From: Anthoceros angustus
Taxonomy: Eukaryota; Streptophyta; Anthocerotopsida; Anthocerotales; Anthocerotaceae
Assembly (NCBI GenBank): GCA_010909165.1
Contig: MU008175.1
Span: forward strand, 673,370 to 737,369
Reading direction: 5' to 3'
DNA: 64,000 nucleotides
Below the pieces are notes generated by a model. That model had not been told where the DNA came from. It made no database searches and saw nothing but the letters and a program-made list of their open reading frames with translations. A program made the translations under genes and the position numbers. Shown here piece after piece: positions 1 to 11,361 of the stretch (positions are counted from its first letter, which is position 1; each line of letters begins with the position of its first letter).

Positions 1-795
1 CGACCGTTTCCGCATACCTCGCAATCTTAATTTGTACGCTGCCATGGAAGGAAGCCCTTCGCACGCAAAAAGAAGCGGAAGACAAGAGGAGCGGATGTCA
101 TCCGCCAGGTCTCCTTTGCTAGACGCGATTGTTCAATGCAAATGATGGAGTCATATCACGCCCACGGAGACCGGGATATGCTATAGAAGAAGAGCATGAC
201 ACCTCCCATATTCCTTGTGCGAGAAGCTTGGCTAACGCTCGTTTCATGCGAAACCCGAGTAAACGCTGCGCCTAGAAGCATTGCGGATTCGGTTTGTCCT
301 GGACGTCGGAGGTCAGGTGTGCCATTGAGGAAAAGTGATGGGGCAGTTATCGCGAGTTTCGGAAACCATGTTGCAATGACATGTGTCTGCACAGGTTAAC
401 GAAGGAAAAATTTCAGGAGCAACGTTATCGTTTCCTCCGCATGGGAAGACAAGAACAGGAGACATTTCTCGAAACCCTGATGCATGTCCAACGAGGTAAT
501 GCGCGTAAAGCGTGGTTGTTCCTCATGTCATGGGCACAGCGATCAAGTGTTGTTTACGGGCATTTAGAAGAGTTTATTGCATTGGTCACAAAAGGTATGA
601 GGAACTAAAGAGCGGTTGAGGGAATTCATAAACAATGCGTATGAGAGAGGGGATGTAGTTAAGAGGGTGAAGTGGTAGGAGAGAGAGCAAGGTTCGTTAA
701 GATTGTAGGCCCAATGCGGAAAGAAATGACAAACTTAATACTAAGCTTCCAAATGATGCTGTGTTACAAGTGTAATATAAAATTGCAACAACGAT
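1..795. other. No recognisable gene
   Basis: Short open frames exist on both strands; the longest plausible one (381-608, +, 75 codons) matches no family I know and shows no domain, so I do not call it a gene. No repeat or RNA gene is evident. Confidence 0.5.
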
Positions 796-799
796 CGTA

Positions 800-3700
800 A
801 TATTAGGGGCCATTTCTAGGTAGGGCTGAGTCCCTCCGGCTACCACACATCTTGTCAGTCTGGCCCAACGCCGTCCGCCGCTTCCTGACGAGCAAGGGTC
901 TCGCATCATTCAGCCTCGCACACACCACCACACTGCTAGGCTCGCTACCAAGGGACTCGGACTGCCCTCCGTGAGTCAGTCGCCAGCCTCGGCCAGTGAC
1001 TCAGACTCTACGCAGCAAGAAGATCACAAGGGCTCTGCAAGAAACGTGCGGTATCCATAGGCCCAAGAGAAAGATATTTTCTTTTACTAGGAGCGATCTG
1101 CCCTTATACTACGCCGCCCGGTCGGCGCCTTTTTATTACACTTATTCCGGAAAGGCCGATGGCGGTCAGCCAAGTGCCCCGAATCACCTCACCATCTCGC
1201 TCTCCCACCCATTCCTCGCTGCCGGCTGGTGGGCCTGGGATGCTCCTGGGTTCCGCCTTGGCGCTGATGACCCACCACCGCTCGACAATTGCGGGCGCGA
1301 CTCCAATCGGATGATCCGCGAGGCGGGACTCCCTTCTCTCCCCGAGAGACCACAGTTACACGCTGGCCTACCGACAACCACAGACTACCCACCATCCTCC
1401 TCTCTCCCTGCCTTTGATGGGGTCCCCGCCTGGTGAGGGGCTGACCGGTGGACCGCCTCCCTCCCCGAGCAAGCTCTGGGTGACTCCTCTCCTTCCCCGA
1501 AAGTCTGACCTTCCTGGTCCCGGCCTCGACTCCTCGGCCGACCAAGCTCTGGCCTTTTTATTTTTCGTAGTCCCGGACCTCGTGGTCCGGTCTGGCCTGT
1601 CAGGGGTTTCTGACTCAAGGTCCGACCCATTACTGGGTCCCGGCCTCAAGTCCCTGACCTCCCACCACCCCACCTCGAACGCTGGGGGCCCATCCTCCTC
1701 ACCGGCCCCTTCCCGCCTCTGGGTCCCCGCCATTCCTCCTTCCCCACCTCCTCTGGTCCTTGCTCCTATCCTTCCCCGGGCGGGTTGCTACCGGCTTTCC
1801 CTTGCCTGCCACGCTGGTCAAGGCACATGCCCTCCTCCGCACAGCACATTGCCACCGAACAAGGCCACCAAGGCCCCAAAGGTGGCTGCCCCATGCCTCT
1901 TCTCCTTCCTCCTTCTCCGACCCTCCTTCCTGAGGTCCGCTCTAGTCAGAAGTGTGCCAAGAAGCTTCCAACGCCTTTGAGGAGCTCAAAGGTGGTAGTA
2001 GGCAAAACCGAGCCAACTGGCCGGATTGCCTCCTCCATGCGCTTCGAGCACCCAAGATTTCTCTTCCATAAGTGCCCTAGAGCCGAGCTGCATTCTCCTC
2101 GGCTGTCGATCTGCCCTGCTGCCGCATTTGACTACACCGGAGCCTGGGCGTAATCTCTGTGGAGGCCACGAGGCAAGCAATCAAATCGCTGGCAGCAGGC
2201 TTGCCGACCGCCCGGAAAGCGAGATGGCTGAGAGCGTGCCGTGATGGAATCTGAGAGAGCAGCCTTGGACGGTAAAAGAAGCCGCTGGGTCCGGGGCCGA
2301 GGAAGCATGGAGGGGAGCGCCGCGCCATGGCAGAAAGTTGGCAAAGCAGAAAGTTTCAAACGACGAGTTTGAGCAGTGCGGAGCAAAGAACGGGTCAGCC
2401 GCAGGTTCTTCCTCCGATTTTGGCCACTTCGCCTCCTTCGCTCCATCGCCTACCTCTTCCTCGGGCCTCCAATGTAGCCGGAGTCGCCTCATTTCCCGCC
2501 TGTGATCCGGCGATCACACCTCAAGAGCCCGCTCCACTCATCGTATCTTGGAGCCGCAGCCTGGGTCTCATGGCTCTTCCATCTCCCCGCCGTTTCCTCC
2601 GCCCACGCAATCGAGCCTCAAGATCCTCTATCTCCTTGTTGCTTGCCTCTTTCTTCTCAAGACGGCTGGCTCAGGCTGCCTCCGCTAGCAGCCCGGTTGT
2701 CCCCGCCTCCCTCCACCGTGCCTGACCAGAATGATCACGCCGGTTTTGAAGGCCTCGCCTGCTACAAGGCCACCCCTCAGCTTCGCGGCCAGGTTGTTCC
2801 GCTGCCGCTCACCCGCCCGAGTCTCAGCCGGCCCCGCCTGCCCCCGGCCTCCAACTCCTCTGCGGCCGCTTCCGCTCGCAGAGGTCTCGCCGTGCTTGGG
2901 CCTCTCAGGTTTACTTGTTGTTCGCCACCAAGGATTTGTCTTGGCTCACGAATAGACCGACCTCCCGGCCTGCCTGCCGCCTCCTCGATCCGAGCGAGGA
3001 TTCTCGCCTTCCCTGCCTCCTGGCCTCCACTTGCTCCCCGGAGGGAGCACCATGCGCCCCCGGGTTGCCTCCACCTCCTCGGGTCTTCTCGCCGTCTCCC
3101 GAGAGCATCCCGGCCCATGACGGCAGCTGTGACCGCCTGTGTCTCTTCCACGCACATATGGGCACCCAAGAAGTCTCGTCAGGAGCGGCATTTCCCGTCT
3201 GCAAGGATCCCAGACCAAGGCCGGGAGGAGTCCGGACTTGATTCTCCGGACTGACCCTCGTGTCCCGCCTTCCACCTCCTTGGCCCGCTTAGCACTTCCA
3301 ACCTCTCCCGCCCGCCTGCTGGGCTTGGTAGGCGGTGAGGGGTCCGGAATCGGCGTTTCTCTCCTGCCGGAGTCGATGTGCTCTGCCCGGATGTGGCCGC
3401 TGCTGCCCCCGCCTTGAGCTGCCCTCCGCCTCTCTCTCCCCACGCCTCGCCTCCGCACCTCGCTGGTGGGGGGAGGCCCAGCGCCTCCTTGGCGCTGGTA
3501 GGGAGCCACCTTCCGCCTCTTGACGACTCGCCTGGCCCGCTGGCTCACGCTAGGGTGGTGGTTTGGTTGGACGGTAGGTGTTGCCAGCCGCCGCCTCCCT
3601 TCAGGGTGCTCCATCCGGCTGGCACCTCCGCCTCCGACTTCGAGGGAGGCGTGATGTCCTCCCATACCTCTCGGCGTGAGGGGGTCCGCTCCAATGGATG

Positions 3701-4900
3701 GAATCCTAATCCTCCCAATCATCCTCCTCCCCGCCTGCTTTGGCCTTAGGGAGGCCTGCCCCGCCTCCGCCAGCCCTTCTACCGGGCAGGGTCGCTTAAC
3801 CCTTTCCGGAGCGCCTGGCCTTCTCCCTCCTCCTTCTGGGGAGGTTGAGGTGTCTCGACATGGATGAGGAAGGAGATAGGTGCCGACGGAGGCTCACTCC
3901 ATAGCTTCCACGGCCTCCTGGGCGATCCGGCGAGGATGTCGCCCCCGGTTAGCCCGTTTGCCCTGGCAGCGTGCGGCAAGATTATCACCAAGGTGATCCA
4001 CCTTGGTGAGCATGTTCGATGGACAATGACCTTAGCCACGCCTCACCCGCCTATCCGGCAGTCCGACATCGGCCAGTTGACCCCGGGCGACCGTTGCGTC
4101 GGCCGAGATCGCCGCCTTCACCGCTTCTACCTCCTCACCTTGAGGGGCTACCACCCCAATTTCTTCCGTGATTTAAACCGCCTCAGACCTCCACGGTCCA
4201 CCTCCTAGGGTCCTCCTCAAGCTTTTGAGGCGGTCCTTGTTGTGACAGCCGGCATCTTCTGGCGTATTCTCGCGAGTGGCACGCGAAACGTCCAAACATC
4301 GAAGATGTTCAGTGCCATTTCTCCACCAAGTCCTCGCCTCCTCAGCCGAGTCGGGTGTCTCCGATAATGTTTGCGCTCCACCGGGCGCTGTGGCTCCCGA
4401 CCTGCCTTCTTGGGTCCCATCGCTGCGTCCTTCTTGCTCCATGGCGGGGCGATTGTTGGCGCCTGTTCCCTCTTCGCGCGCTGCTCCAACCACGAAGGTG
4501 AGCCGCGCGCGAAGGTGCCCGGAAAATAAGAGAGGCAGCGCCAAAGAGCGGGGTGGCGGGCGGGGAGATTGGCTCGTCGCGAGGTCACAAAGAGGAATGG
4601 CCTTCCTCCGAAGCCGGCGTCGGGAGTAGTCGCGGGAGGAGTGTCCTCGGCACAGCCGCGCCATGGCCTACTCCGATCTTACGCTTCCGCTTACTCGGCC
4701 TTACGCGCGCATACTCTAACCTTACGCCCAGGCGTACTCGGGGTGAATACCGCCTATAACTTGACCCGGCAACCCTACGGTCCTAATCTGTTTGCGCCTA
4801 CCACTCTGATCACCAGTCACGTGGCCCGTCATCTAAAACACACTCCAACTTAAGTTACTTTACTTGGCGCACTTATCTGGTCACGCGCCTGGGTGTGGTG
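800..4900. other. GC- and pyrimidine-rich low-complexity block, possibly a decayed retroelement
   Basis: The + strand is strongly C/T rich (clusters of CCTCC, CTCC and GCC) and all long frames on both strands are arginine-, proline- or glycine-rich translations of this bias. No reverse transcriptase, integrase or protease motif was recognised. On the minus strand at about 4050-4160 a short frame reads like a charged helical segment (EEVEAVKAAISAD), which might be a gag remnant. I found no terminal direct repeats, so the retroelement reading is weak. Confidence 0.3.
3985..4009. repeat. Perfect 11-bp inverted repeat
   Basis: Two 11-base arms (TCACCAAGGTG and its complement CACCTTGGTGA) flank a 3-base spacer (ATC). 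They could form a tight hairpin in DNA or RNA. No gene is assigned around it. Confidence 0.8.
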
Positions 4901-5396
4901 GGACTTATCCCAATACTCGGGTGGTGGTAGGGCTTCTCCGAGTGTGCTGGGTCCTTGACCTACTCCGGTCTGAGTCCAAGATGAGTCCCGAGTACTCATG
5001 ATTATTTCATCCTTCCGCCTTTATTTTTCTACTCCGCACCTCTGAAAAAAAACAAAACCTAACTCATTTCCTACCCCGGAGAGAGTGGTAGTCCACAGTC
5101 TTGACTTAGCCTCGATCTTGTCACTTACGCTTCAATTGTATCTTTGTTTGTTTGAGCTTGTGTTTTGAAGGCCTCATGGGCATTCCGACATCTATCTAGT
5201 GCGAGTTGGCCGGGGGCCATTGGCACATCAACACCTAGTAGTGTCTTGTCATGTTGTCGTATGCACATGTAGTGTGTGCTTGTCATGTCGTCGTCCTTTA
5301 TGCGATAATAATGCATGGCTGGTGGTGATAATGGTGGCGTCACCGGTGTGGCGATTTCTTGATGTCGTGTATTCACGCGGTGGAAGATGACATTGT

Positions 5397-5590
5397 TGTT
5401 CATGCTATCATCATGTCACGTTGTACACCGTAAAGCATCTGTTCATCTTGTCATCACTTTGTCACTGTGCACAGCATCTGTTCATCATCATGTCACGTTG
5501 TGCACCTGTGGGCAATTGTTCATGCTGTCATCATGTCACTTTGTGCACTTGTGGGCATTTGTTCATGCTGTCGTCATGTCACGCCGTCCG
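5397..5590. repeat. Minisatellite, about 40-43 bp unit, 5 copies
   Basis: Successive units begin TGTTCATG or TGTTCATC near 5399, 5441, 5480, 5518 and 5561 and contain CATCATGTCAC followed by TTGTGCAC. Units differ by small indels. Open frames here are translations of the repeat. Confidence 0.8.
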
Positions 5591-6050
5591 AACCTGATCA
5601 AGTTCAGAACAATGTGAAAATAGCAACATCGGGGCACGACAGCTTGCATTAATTTGTTGTCCTGCTCGCAGCACATAGTGTTCATCCAATCGGGTTGTGC
5701 TCATCTCAAGACCGCAGAATGAACATGATCTATCAGAGCAACAAAACAGAAATCAGCAAAACCACAGCAGCGTTATACCACCAGAATTTTGGTCACAAGT
5801 CTTCAGAGCGAAAAACATTTTGTGAAACGGCTGCAAGCCTTGCAAAGCCCGTATAGTGTGACAACATAATCTAGCAAACTCAGCAACCAGAAACAGTGTG
5901 ACAACATAGTAGATCTGATAAACGCAGCCCCCAGAACAATGTGAAAATAGCAACATCGGGCACGGACACATTAATTTGTTCTCCACGCGATGCACAGTGT
6001 TGATCCAATCGGGTTGTGCTCATCTCAAGACCGCAGTTGATCATGAACCA
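5584..6050. repeat. Diverged direct duplication (about 120 bp, two copies) with an internal 40-bp repeat
   Basis: A block containing AGAACAATGTGAAAATAGCA and, about 90 bases later, CCAATCGGGTTGTGCTCATC occurs near 5605-5715 and again near 5932-6035. Between them, GTGTGACAACATA recurs at about 5857 and 5896 with similar flanks, a second small duplication. Confidence 0.75.
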
Positions 6051-6081
6051 CGAACTACGACTTCGGTAGTACTCACCTTCC

Positions 6082-7816
6082 TCAATTGCTTTCATAGACA
6101 TAGGCAATGACTTGTTCCTGGGCTTCGGTGGTTAGTCTATATAGCTGGACTTCTCCATCGTGCCCATGTGGTGCCATTGTGAACTTGCATGTTTGAACAA
6201 TTTGAGCTGGCAAAATGCATTCCTCCAGATCCCAAGGCAAGCTATACTTAGACTCGGGCAAATGCTTTTCCAACATGTAGTATTGTCCAACAACCACCTC
6301 CTCCCCAGCCTGGAATTCTCTTTTACTCCAAGGGCAATACCGAGACTCCAATAACGTGTGCTTGGCCTTAGTGCAAGTCAACAGGTAAAAATCCAACCCT
6401 TCATCTGCGGTGCCAAGACAAGGAAGTTATCTCCAACTTCCAAGATATACGCCATCTACGAGACATCAACAACATCATCATCCTCAATTGCTTCAATTGT
6501 TGGAAGTGCATGATCGGCAATCATCGGTCGAGGACTTGCGGTCAACCGCTTGTCGTGTTTATGCAGGGGCCGGACTCCATGAGGTGTGATTCGCACTAAC
6601 CTCAAAAGCCGACGAGGCACCATTTCACCCGAATGGTTGCTCTCCATACACTGCCGCGAAACATGCAAGGCTCCGCATTCGCAATTGCGTGGGGTCATGC
6701 ATGTCACAACCTCTGATGCATTTGCTTGGATCGGTATGGGGTCACAACCAAATTTGTTTGATTTACCTCTGTCTTCCAATGAGCCAAAACTTGTGCGCAT
6801 GATCGGCACTTGCATAAGAGCTCGCATCAGCAGAGATGTTTTCTGTGGGTACTCCACCACATCTCGCAGCATTTTCCATCCTGCCGGTGAGGGGACGACT
6901 CTGCGGCTCGCGAGCACGCTTCAAGATATGCACCATCGTGCTCCCCTTCCGTGCCCACTTCAAAATAAGACCAAAGCATGTTACACCCACGTGATGCTAG
7001 GATACCAGCAATGAAGTAGCTAGGCGACACGCTTTGAATTTAGCTGCCCCATCGGACCGGCACGGTGTTCTCGAGGTTGAGGGAATCCCGATCCTCGTGA
7101 TCCACCGCCACCGCTTTAGCAAACAAAGGTTGCACAAATAGAGTGTCATGGACCATGTCATCGCTAATATAAAAGTGATAGTACTTCTCAATTGATGCGC
7201 CAGGGTCCTGTGCATCAACAAGGCCATTGCGCCTGTAAAACCAACACCAAAATAGTAACACGGTCGTTACGCGATTGCATGGATTGAATCTCATTCTCCC
7301 AAATGCGTAGTTCTGAGCAAAATCGATCACTAAAACCACAACATCCTGTGGGAACCATTCGAGACAATGTCGAACTCTATCCCGCCATTGGATGTAATCA
7401 TGAAGCGAAACTCCTTCAGCCTTACCTTGGATACTCCACAAACACGGAAGGATGTGTTTCCTAAACACTAGTTTGATCCTTTTCTTGTCGTTGCCATCAA
7501 CATCCTTTCCGACTACCTGATATTGAAAACAGCGCCAGAACACATTTGCACGAATATCCAAACATGTCTCGAAGGCGGGAAGTGTGTTGACACCAGACCT
7601 GTGACATGTTCCTAGCAAGCATGCTAGGGAATGCCAGGCAGCATCCTCACCCTTTGCACAAAGAATGCGCTCACATACTGTCCTGACTAAAGCCAAACAA
7701 GTGGAGGCAGCGTTACAATGAAGCTCTTCTGAGTACATCGATGTGATTTTGTTTCCGATGACTCCAATAACCCAATTCACCATTACCGTGATGCGAAGCC
7801 GATAATTAAATTCCAT
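6082..7816 (-). pseudogene. Decayed DDE transposase-like gene
   Basis: The minus strand carries collinear pieces of one protein in different frames. The 258-codon frame at 7040-7816 contains VLVIDFAQNY and, about 60 residues later, YISDDMVHD. These resemble the first and second acidic motifs of an uncharacterised transposase-like family in eukaryotic genomes. Next, at about 6827-7030, comes NMLWSYFEVGTEGEHDGA, which recalls that family's tryptophan/YF, GHGKG and DG motif. A frame at 6082-6396 (FYLLTCTKAKHT, then EEVVVGQYYMLE) resembles its C-terminal domain. Stops and frame changes between pieces mean no intact protein can be made. Family memory supports the assignment; no terminal inverted repeats were identified, so element ends are unknown. 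Confidence 0.5.
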
Positions 7817-9220
7817 GCTGATAATGTTATAATTGGTGGGAAAACCACTTTCAACTCGTAATAAAAATAACAGATTAAAAACCTCTTACCTTGTTGGTAA
7901 AACAAGTATTTCCCACAATAGGGAATTCCCCGTTTGCTTTTTGAATTTTGAACTAGACAGCAATTGTCAAGTAAGTGATGACCGGCTCATCTACCTAGCA
8001 GTACGACATCATGGTTTGACAAATTCGACAGACTGACATACGCGGACACCGAAGTGTGACCGATTGCCCACCTGGACAGGTTCACATCACCGTCCGGTCG
8101 GGTTCGCGTCACCGTGATATGATGAAACCCGGCGACTTCCATAATGGCACCACTGCGGACACTAACCAACCAGTTTGCATTTTCATTTCTATTTCTGGCA
8201 GGATGCACATGCGGTGACCTCCGGTACAGTTATAGGCCAACCCGAGACCGGAACCGGTGCCAATTGAACCGACAACCTTTACAGCACGTTAGTCTTATCT
8301 TTATGTCGTGTTGGATATGTCGGGTAAAATAACGCTATCATAGGGAAACCCCGCGTGATAAGTAGGCCCTATACGATATAACCACGTTTTGTTTGACGTG
8401 ATAAAAACACCCGATGTGTGGTAGTGTACGGAGATCAGATCGTTATCGGTGTCCGAATGTATGTCAGGAAAAAACTTGTGTGACTTGTTTGCTTTCTTGG
8501 TGCCGACGTGGCGCGCCACTTGGCTCGGTGACCAAGAGCGCCCAAAGAGAGCAAAGAATGGACTACGAACGACAAAGCTCGAGGCGTAGTCAACGGCCAC
8601 GGCTGAAACCAAATCAAGGATATAAGTGAGTTGTGGAATAGCAGTGTTGGACGGGACACATCCGCCGACTTGTTGCTATTTTCATATAGACTGGTTTAGA
8701 AGGAATTCTTTCTGGCTCTGTGCACGAAGCTAGAACTCCACTTGAGAGCCTCAAGCCAGGTGGCATGCCAACTCTGCACAAAACAAAAAAAAATCACAAA
8801 CAAGTTTCCTAAACTTGGGTGACGAGAATAGTATTTCATACGAATGAAGTTGTTTAGGACAGACGAGAATGGTATTTCATAGGAATGACGTTGTTTAGGA
8901 TAGAGGAAATTGATTCAAATTACCAACTGTTGATTAGGTCACAGAGGAATTACTTTAATTTAACAAGTGGTGGACACATCCAACAAGTACGGGTCCTTTT
9001 TGGCATCTGCTGTAGTTGCGTGCTTGTGATTTCCAGCCCTTGACGTGTGTTTGATGCCTTGCTTCCTAGCTAGGAGAAGAAGACTAAAAGCATAGCTGCT
9101 GCCTCACACACGAGGCTTGCTAATCTTCACACACAGTAAGCCAATGGAAGACAGGTATGACTCACGGACATTGGACCAAACAATATTAGAGGCTTTCCGA
9201 TAGCAGAAACACTTCAGGTC
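7817..9220. other. No recognisable gene
   Basis: This stretch lies upstream of the transposase-like remnant and may include its lost 5' part. Small frames (for example 8301-8612, -) match nothing I recognise. Around 8820-8900 the phrase GAATGGTATTTCATA or a close variant occurs twice with GAATGA(A/C)GTTGTTTAGGA, a short local duplication. Confidence 0.5.
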
Positions 9221-9221
9221 C

Positions 9222-9640
9222 TTGTGGCAAGTTGAGATGACTGAAGGATCTTATGAAGAAGAAGGGTGGGGGGAGAGCCCAGTCAAGCATGCGGAAGGCT
9301 GTGCACATGCTCATTACTCTGATCTCTCTGAGGAAGAGGCAACGCTATACCAAATTTACAACTTCATGACATTTGTGTGCCTGCACCAGGCATGCACAAG
9401 TACATGGGCAATGCCGACTTTTGAGAAGGGGAGGCTACTTTATGCAGAAATCAGGGGACACGCCTTTCAAATTGCCTTTCAAATTGTTGTGTTTGTAGCC
9501 AACAGCTTGGTGCAAAGTCTAGTGACGCTTTTGAAGAACTTCGTTGAAAATATGCACGGGTGCTTTGGAATGCCATGAAGTTGTGGCAGGATACTCCCAA
9601 AGTGGCTCTGGGCATGGGGCTTGAAGCTCTTGAAGCGCTT
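9222..9640 (+). pseudogene. PPR gene fragment, frameshifted
   Basis: From about 9330 the frame reads FMTFVCLHQACTS, then FEKGRLLYAEIRG, then VFVANSLV. These match, in order, the PLS-module signature of the full PPR genes here (VTFVCLLQACAS, LEKGKQLHAQIR, DVFVASSLV). After a stop near 9578, another frame reads VAGYSQSGSGHGA at about 9583-9622, matching the module's AGYSQQGMGQEA. The connecting MYAKCGS...RVFDGL region is scrambled, and a short duplication (CCTTTCAAATTG twice, about 9464-9487) adds residues. It is on the strand opposite to the three full PPR genes, so it is a decayed, moved copy rather than an exon. Confidence 0.7.
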
Positions 9641-10000
9641 GGAGTCTGGCGTACACTGGTGCACATGGCATCACGTCCCTTACTGGTATCCTAACGTCGA
9701 CGGTCATACAAATGACATTTGCCATGTAGAACTGCTCCTCGATGCAATGCAAACGGCTAACGAACAATCGAGAAGGTATTGGCATTTGACTTCTGAACAA
9801 CAATCCAGAAGATGTCGAAGGGTTCATCCCATCCCTCCTTTCTTAAGTACAATCCGTAAGGGCTGTACAGTACATTGGCCTTTTCGATGTACGTAGTTAG
9901 GCATTCAGTGTACCCAATGCAAGGTCTCGACTCTTCTAAAGACGCAAACAAGTTTTCTGACCGAACGGCAGCGGTCCTCTAGCGGGGTTTCGCCGTCCAA
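9641..10000. other. No recognisable gene
   Basis: Nothing was recognised between the PPR fragment and the sHSP promoter. Short frames on both strands have no familiar motif. Confidence 0.5.
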
Positions 10001-10055
10001 CTTCTAGAAGCAGGTCGAGAATGTCCGACCGCTTACAGCTAGAAAGTTCTTGAAC
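10001..10055 (+). promoter_or_regulatory. Heat-shock elements upstream of the sHSP gene
   Basis: Bases 10041-10055 match the three-unit heat-shock element nGAAnnTTCnnGAAn exactly (GAA at 10042, TTC at 10047, GAA at 10052). A two-unit TTCnnGAA lies at 10002-10009. They sit about 185 and 230 bases before the sHSP start codon. Heat-shock factors bind such sites, so heat induction of the downstream gene is a strong inference. Confidence 0.8.
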
Positions 10056-10240
10056 ATGGTGCTCGGACTTCTTAATCTGCGCATTGCCGGGACTATGGCA
10101 GTGCATGGTCGCTTCAAGTCAAGCGGACATCAGTTGGCAGCTGAAGCCAAGGCGATCTTGTGGCAGCGGAAGTGTACTGTCAAGTTTCGACAAGCTGCTT
10201 CGTGCGGGAAGCTTGCTCCACGGTGAAGAGTCTCTGATAG

Positions 10241-10833
10241 ATGGCGCTGGCTCCTTTCTTCTCAAGCCTGGGCAATGATGATGTTTGGGATCCCTTCGCT
10301 TTCAACCGGCTTTGGGACCCTTTCGAGAGCTTTGGACTAGCCGAAAGGACTCCTGCTCGTTCTTTTGCGAGGGATGCAACTGCAGTAGCCAGCACTAGGG
10401 TTGATTGGAAGGAAACACCAACGGCTCACATCTTCAGAGCAGATTTGCCTGGCACGTACCCCTGCTTGAAGAGCTTGAACTCCTTACTTCGGTTATCGCT
10501 GCATGTGTGCCTCACATGGGTAGAGTTTTTGACAGCCTGATCACTTGAATTCGTGTAGGTCTTAAGAAGGAAGAGGTGAAGGTGGAAGTGGAGGACGGCC
10601 ATGTGCTGAAAATCAGCGGAGAGCGCAGCAAGGAGGAGGTGCAGGAGACGGACAAGTGGCATCATGTGGAGCGCTCACACGGCCAATTCCTGCGGAAGTT
10701 CCGGCTGCCGAAGAATGTGAACTTTGATCAGGTGTCTGCTACTGTAGAAAACGGCGTGCTGACAGTCACGGTGCCAAAAGTTGAGGAGAAGAGGCCTGAA
10801 ACTCGCAACATCGACGTGTTATGGAGCCAATGA
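10241..10833 (+). CDS. Class I cytosolic small heat-shock protein (Hsp20)
   Basis: The product is an ATP-independent chaperone subunit that holds unfolding proteins during heat stress. Exon 1 (10241-10451) and exon 2 (10559-10833) give 161 residues, the usual class I size. The N-terminus has two short hydrophobic WDPF-type segments. The alpha-crystallin domain starts at [11 protein letters not shown] and includes FRADLPGLKKEEV, GERSKEE and the hallmark [11 protein letters not shown]; the tail has IDV, a weak form of the I-x-I/V motif. The frame joins only if intron 10452-10558 uses a GC donor (G|GCACGT) with an ordinary TAG acceptor; the nearby GT donor gives an immediate stop. Many angiosperm class I genes lack introns, so an intron is itself notable. 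Two heat-shock elements lie upstream. Confidence 0.9.
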
Positions 10834-11044
10834 ATCAAATTGTGCCGAATTGAAAGCACACTGATGGGTTGGCATGTGTGTAGATGGTCAACAGCCTCCT
10901 CGAGACGGCATGGTCAAGAAACTGCGTCTAACAGTCTTCTGGATGTGCCTGCTATTCCTAGGGTCCGCTGTGGTGCACTTGTTTGCCCTTATGCAGCAGG
11001 ATCTAATAAATTGCAGGCAGTTATGTATGTAGTGATAATTTGGT

Positions 11045-11050
11045 AATAAA
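11045..11050 (+). terminator. Polyadenylation signal candidate for the sHSP gene
   Basis: AATAAA lies 212 bases past the sHSP stop, and another AATAAA sits near 11005. The spacing suits a plant 3' UTR. The opposing PPR gene ends at 11362, so the two transcripts converge. Confidence 0.45.
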
Positions 11051-11361
11051 GCTTTGACTACCAACAACCAATCTCCCAACTTCATGTCTTCAGTTGCTCT
11101 CTCTCAATCCATCTGTAACTTTCTTACACACCCCTTGCTTATTCCTATGTACCTCGAAGTACATAATCTGTGCTTGCATATTTTTGTTTCTTTCTCCGTC
11201 TGTGCCTGCTCCTCACCACCAACCTAGAAAACTACGCACCTGTCCATCCTCTTCTACTCCCATGACTAATCATCTCGTGGCCTGCATCATACCTAGAATG
11301 TACTGTGAGTACATTAGGTACCAGCGCCCTCTAGATAAAGCCGCGCTTCAAGCTGGGAATG

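Noticed and set aside
381..608. Small 75-codon plus-strand gene
   Set aside because: No motif or homologue recognised and no supporting signal; left as a bare open frame.
2946..3722. 258-codon minus-strand frame in the GC-rich block
   Set aside because: Arg/Gly/Pro-rich translation of a pyrimidine-skewed sequence without any recognised domain.
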